Origin: Sthenelais limicola
Lineage: Eukaryota > Annelida > Polychaeta > Phyllodocida > Sigalionidae
Direction of reading: 5' to 3'
NCBI GenBank assembly: GCA_942159475.1
Contig: OW804096.1
Location: forward strand, 113,372,194-113,436,193
DNA length: 64,000 nt
The position numbers were made by a program, and so were the translations under genes. The notes beneath the pieces are model-generated. The model worked only from the letters and a program-made list of their open reading frames with translations. It was not told the DNA's origin and made no database searches. Of the stretch, positions 62,737-64,000 are shown piece after piece; the first letter of the stretch is position 1, and each line of letters starts with the position of its first letter.

Positions 62737-64000
62737 AGTAAAATAAAGAGAGGTTAACACTCAATCCCCTATAATCAAAGAGCTCCGGAGGAGTCAGTTA
62801 ACGGTTTCCATCCGCTCATACCCTCCTTTTAGTTTTTATCCTCTCTTTTACTGGTGCACTGTTCGTTTAAGTAAAAATCTGTATCCACACACCCTGCATG
62901 ATATACTTGTATTGTATGTATCCCAAAGATAACATATAGCCTTGTGGTCTAGTACCGTTCTTCCTTTATACTCTACCTCTATAGGGGGTACTGTAAATAT
63001 ATATACAATCCTGGATCATGTTTAGAAAACAAATAAGGAGAGTTTCCCCTCCTGGACAAGGCATGTATTTGTGGAGGAGACGAAGCGAACAGGCAAAAAC
63101 AATGGCTAAAGCAAGCGGTGCGTAACATTTGGATAGCACAATGATTCAATTGCCGAAGTCAAACGACACATGGAGGTATATCCTGAAGGTGATACATGAG
63201 TATAGGATCCTTGCCAGCCACTTGTTTATTTGACGGGGGACCGAACGCCTCCGCCACATGTATCGTACCTGTTACTTGAATGTGATGCAAGGGATCTTCT
63301 GTTACAACTATTGTGAGTGTTTGCAAGAACTGATCGCCTCTATGTGGCATAAACAACTACATGGGTGGCATCCAGAATGTATGGATATACAAGCAATCTT
63401 TTACACCTTTAGGGTTGAATGGTCATACGGGATTGAGCGCTCGACGATTAAATTCCAGCACGTTTTTATTGGGACATTAACAGGAGGAAGTGAGCAAGTA
63501 AACCCAGCATGAACATAACGCACAACCCTTTGTAAATGTTGAACCCCTATCGTATTGCAACTTTCTTTAAAATCCAACCTGTCTGAAACACTTCAAGGCA
63601 AATAGTACTTTCAAAAGCGGTCGCCACAATAGAAAACTTGAATGTGTCTTGATTGTTTCAATGCTTTCAAAGTTTCCAATTTTGCCAATCCTTTTTAACA
63701 ATATGTGGTGAATAAGTAAAGCTGTCGACACCATGGCATCCGTAACATTGAAATGGAATTTCCTGAATGCAATAGAAATGACGCCATGGAACTTAGGTCT
63801 GTATGAGTATTCTCTAAACCCCAATCAATTTGGGATGACATGAAAGGTATCTAGCTGATCCATGCAGGCAGTGCCAGCGGTATCTGACTACACCTTCAGT
63901 GATGAACCAGGATGGCTGCTCGAGGTTGCCTCAATCCCTGCTCTGAATAATTAAGTGAGTTCTTCAGTAGAGGCTTTAGAAAACGTATCAACCTCTAATT
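62737..64000. other. Region without a supported gene
   Basis: Unrecognised frames shorter than 86 codons; no structured repeat noted. Confidence 0.4.

Overview
This 64 kb window is eukaryotic nuclear DNA, most likely from an invertebrate animal. It is AT-rich and has no long uninterrupted genes: the longest open frames are about 140 codons. The recognisable coding pieces are exon-sized and flanked by GT/AG splice signals, and it carries decayed retroelements, foldback elements, microsatellites and long G or C homopolymers. I see no bacterial operons, rRNA, intact tRNA or CRISPR array. A marine deuterostome such as an echinoderm would fit, but that is a guess from general repeat character, not from a diagnostic gene.

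Host genes. The firmest call is one 205-bp exon on the minus strand (6335-6539). It encodes the end of the cysteine-rich domain and the start of the spacer of an ADAMTS-family secreted metalloprotease or ADAMTS-like protein. Upstream on the same strand, a small first coding exon with a signal-peptide-like sequence (27721-27783) lies below a CpG-containing, TATA-less promoter-like block (about 29.0-29.15 kb) with clustered TGACG motifs, an inverted CCAAT box and a GTGAGT donor. Whether this is the start of the ADAMTS gene cannot be shown, because no protease or thrombospondin exon was recognised between them. Weaker exon candidates are at 3978-4079 (minus) and 43566-43608 (plus). At 62.71 kb (minus) a strong polypyrimidine-CAG is fused directly to GTGAGT, the layout of a recursive splice site.

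Retroelement block (37.6-42.6 kb). On the plus strand there is a broken reverse transcriptase with a YLDD motif, most like DIRS/Ngaro tyrosine-recombinase retrotransposons, preceded by an ORF1-like remnant and several short tandem and inverted repeats. On the minus strand, facing it, is a frameshifted retroelement ORF1-type protein of about 2.1 kb. In order it holds a possible zinc-finger-like start, a helical/coiled-coil segment, an RRM-like nucleic-acid-binding module, a NADAR (YbiA-like) domain and a Gln/His/Pro-rich tail. The RRM-NADAR fusion is the most interesting item here. Short telomere-type repeats lie on both sides of the reverse transcriptase, C-rich on the left and G-rich on the right.

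Other repeats include a 73-bp direct repeat with an internal palindrome (3.0 and 4.6 kb), a nested foldback of 236 bp (53.4 kb), a modular CGATG-rich foldback of about 0.9 kb (56.2-57.1 kb), a 116-bp MITE-like hairpin (62.5 kb), and a tRNA-derived SINE candidate ending in an (AT)n tract (49.8-50.2 kb). The remainder looks intronic or intergenic.
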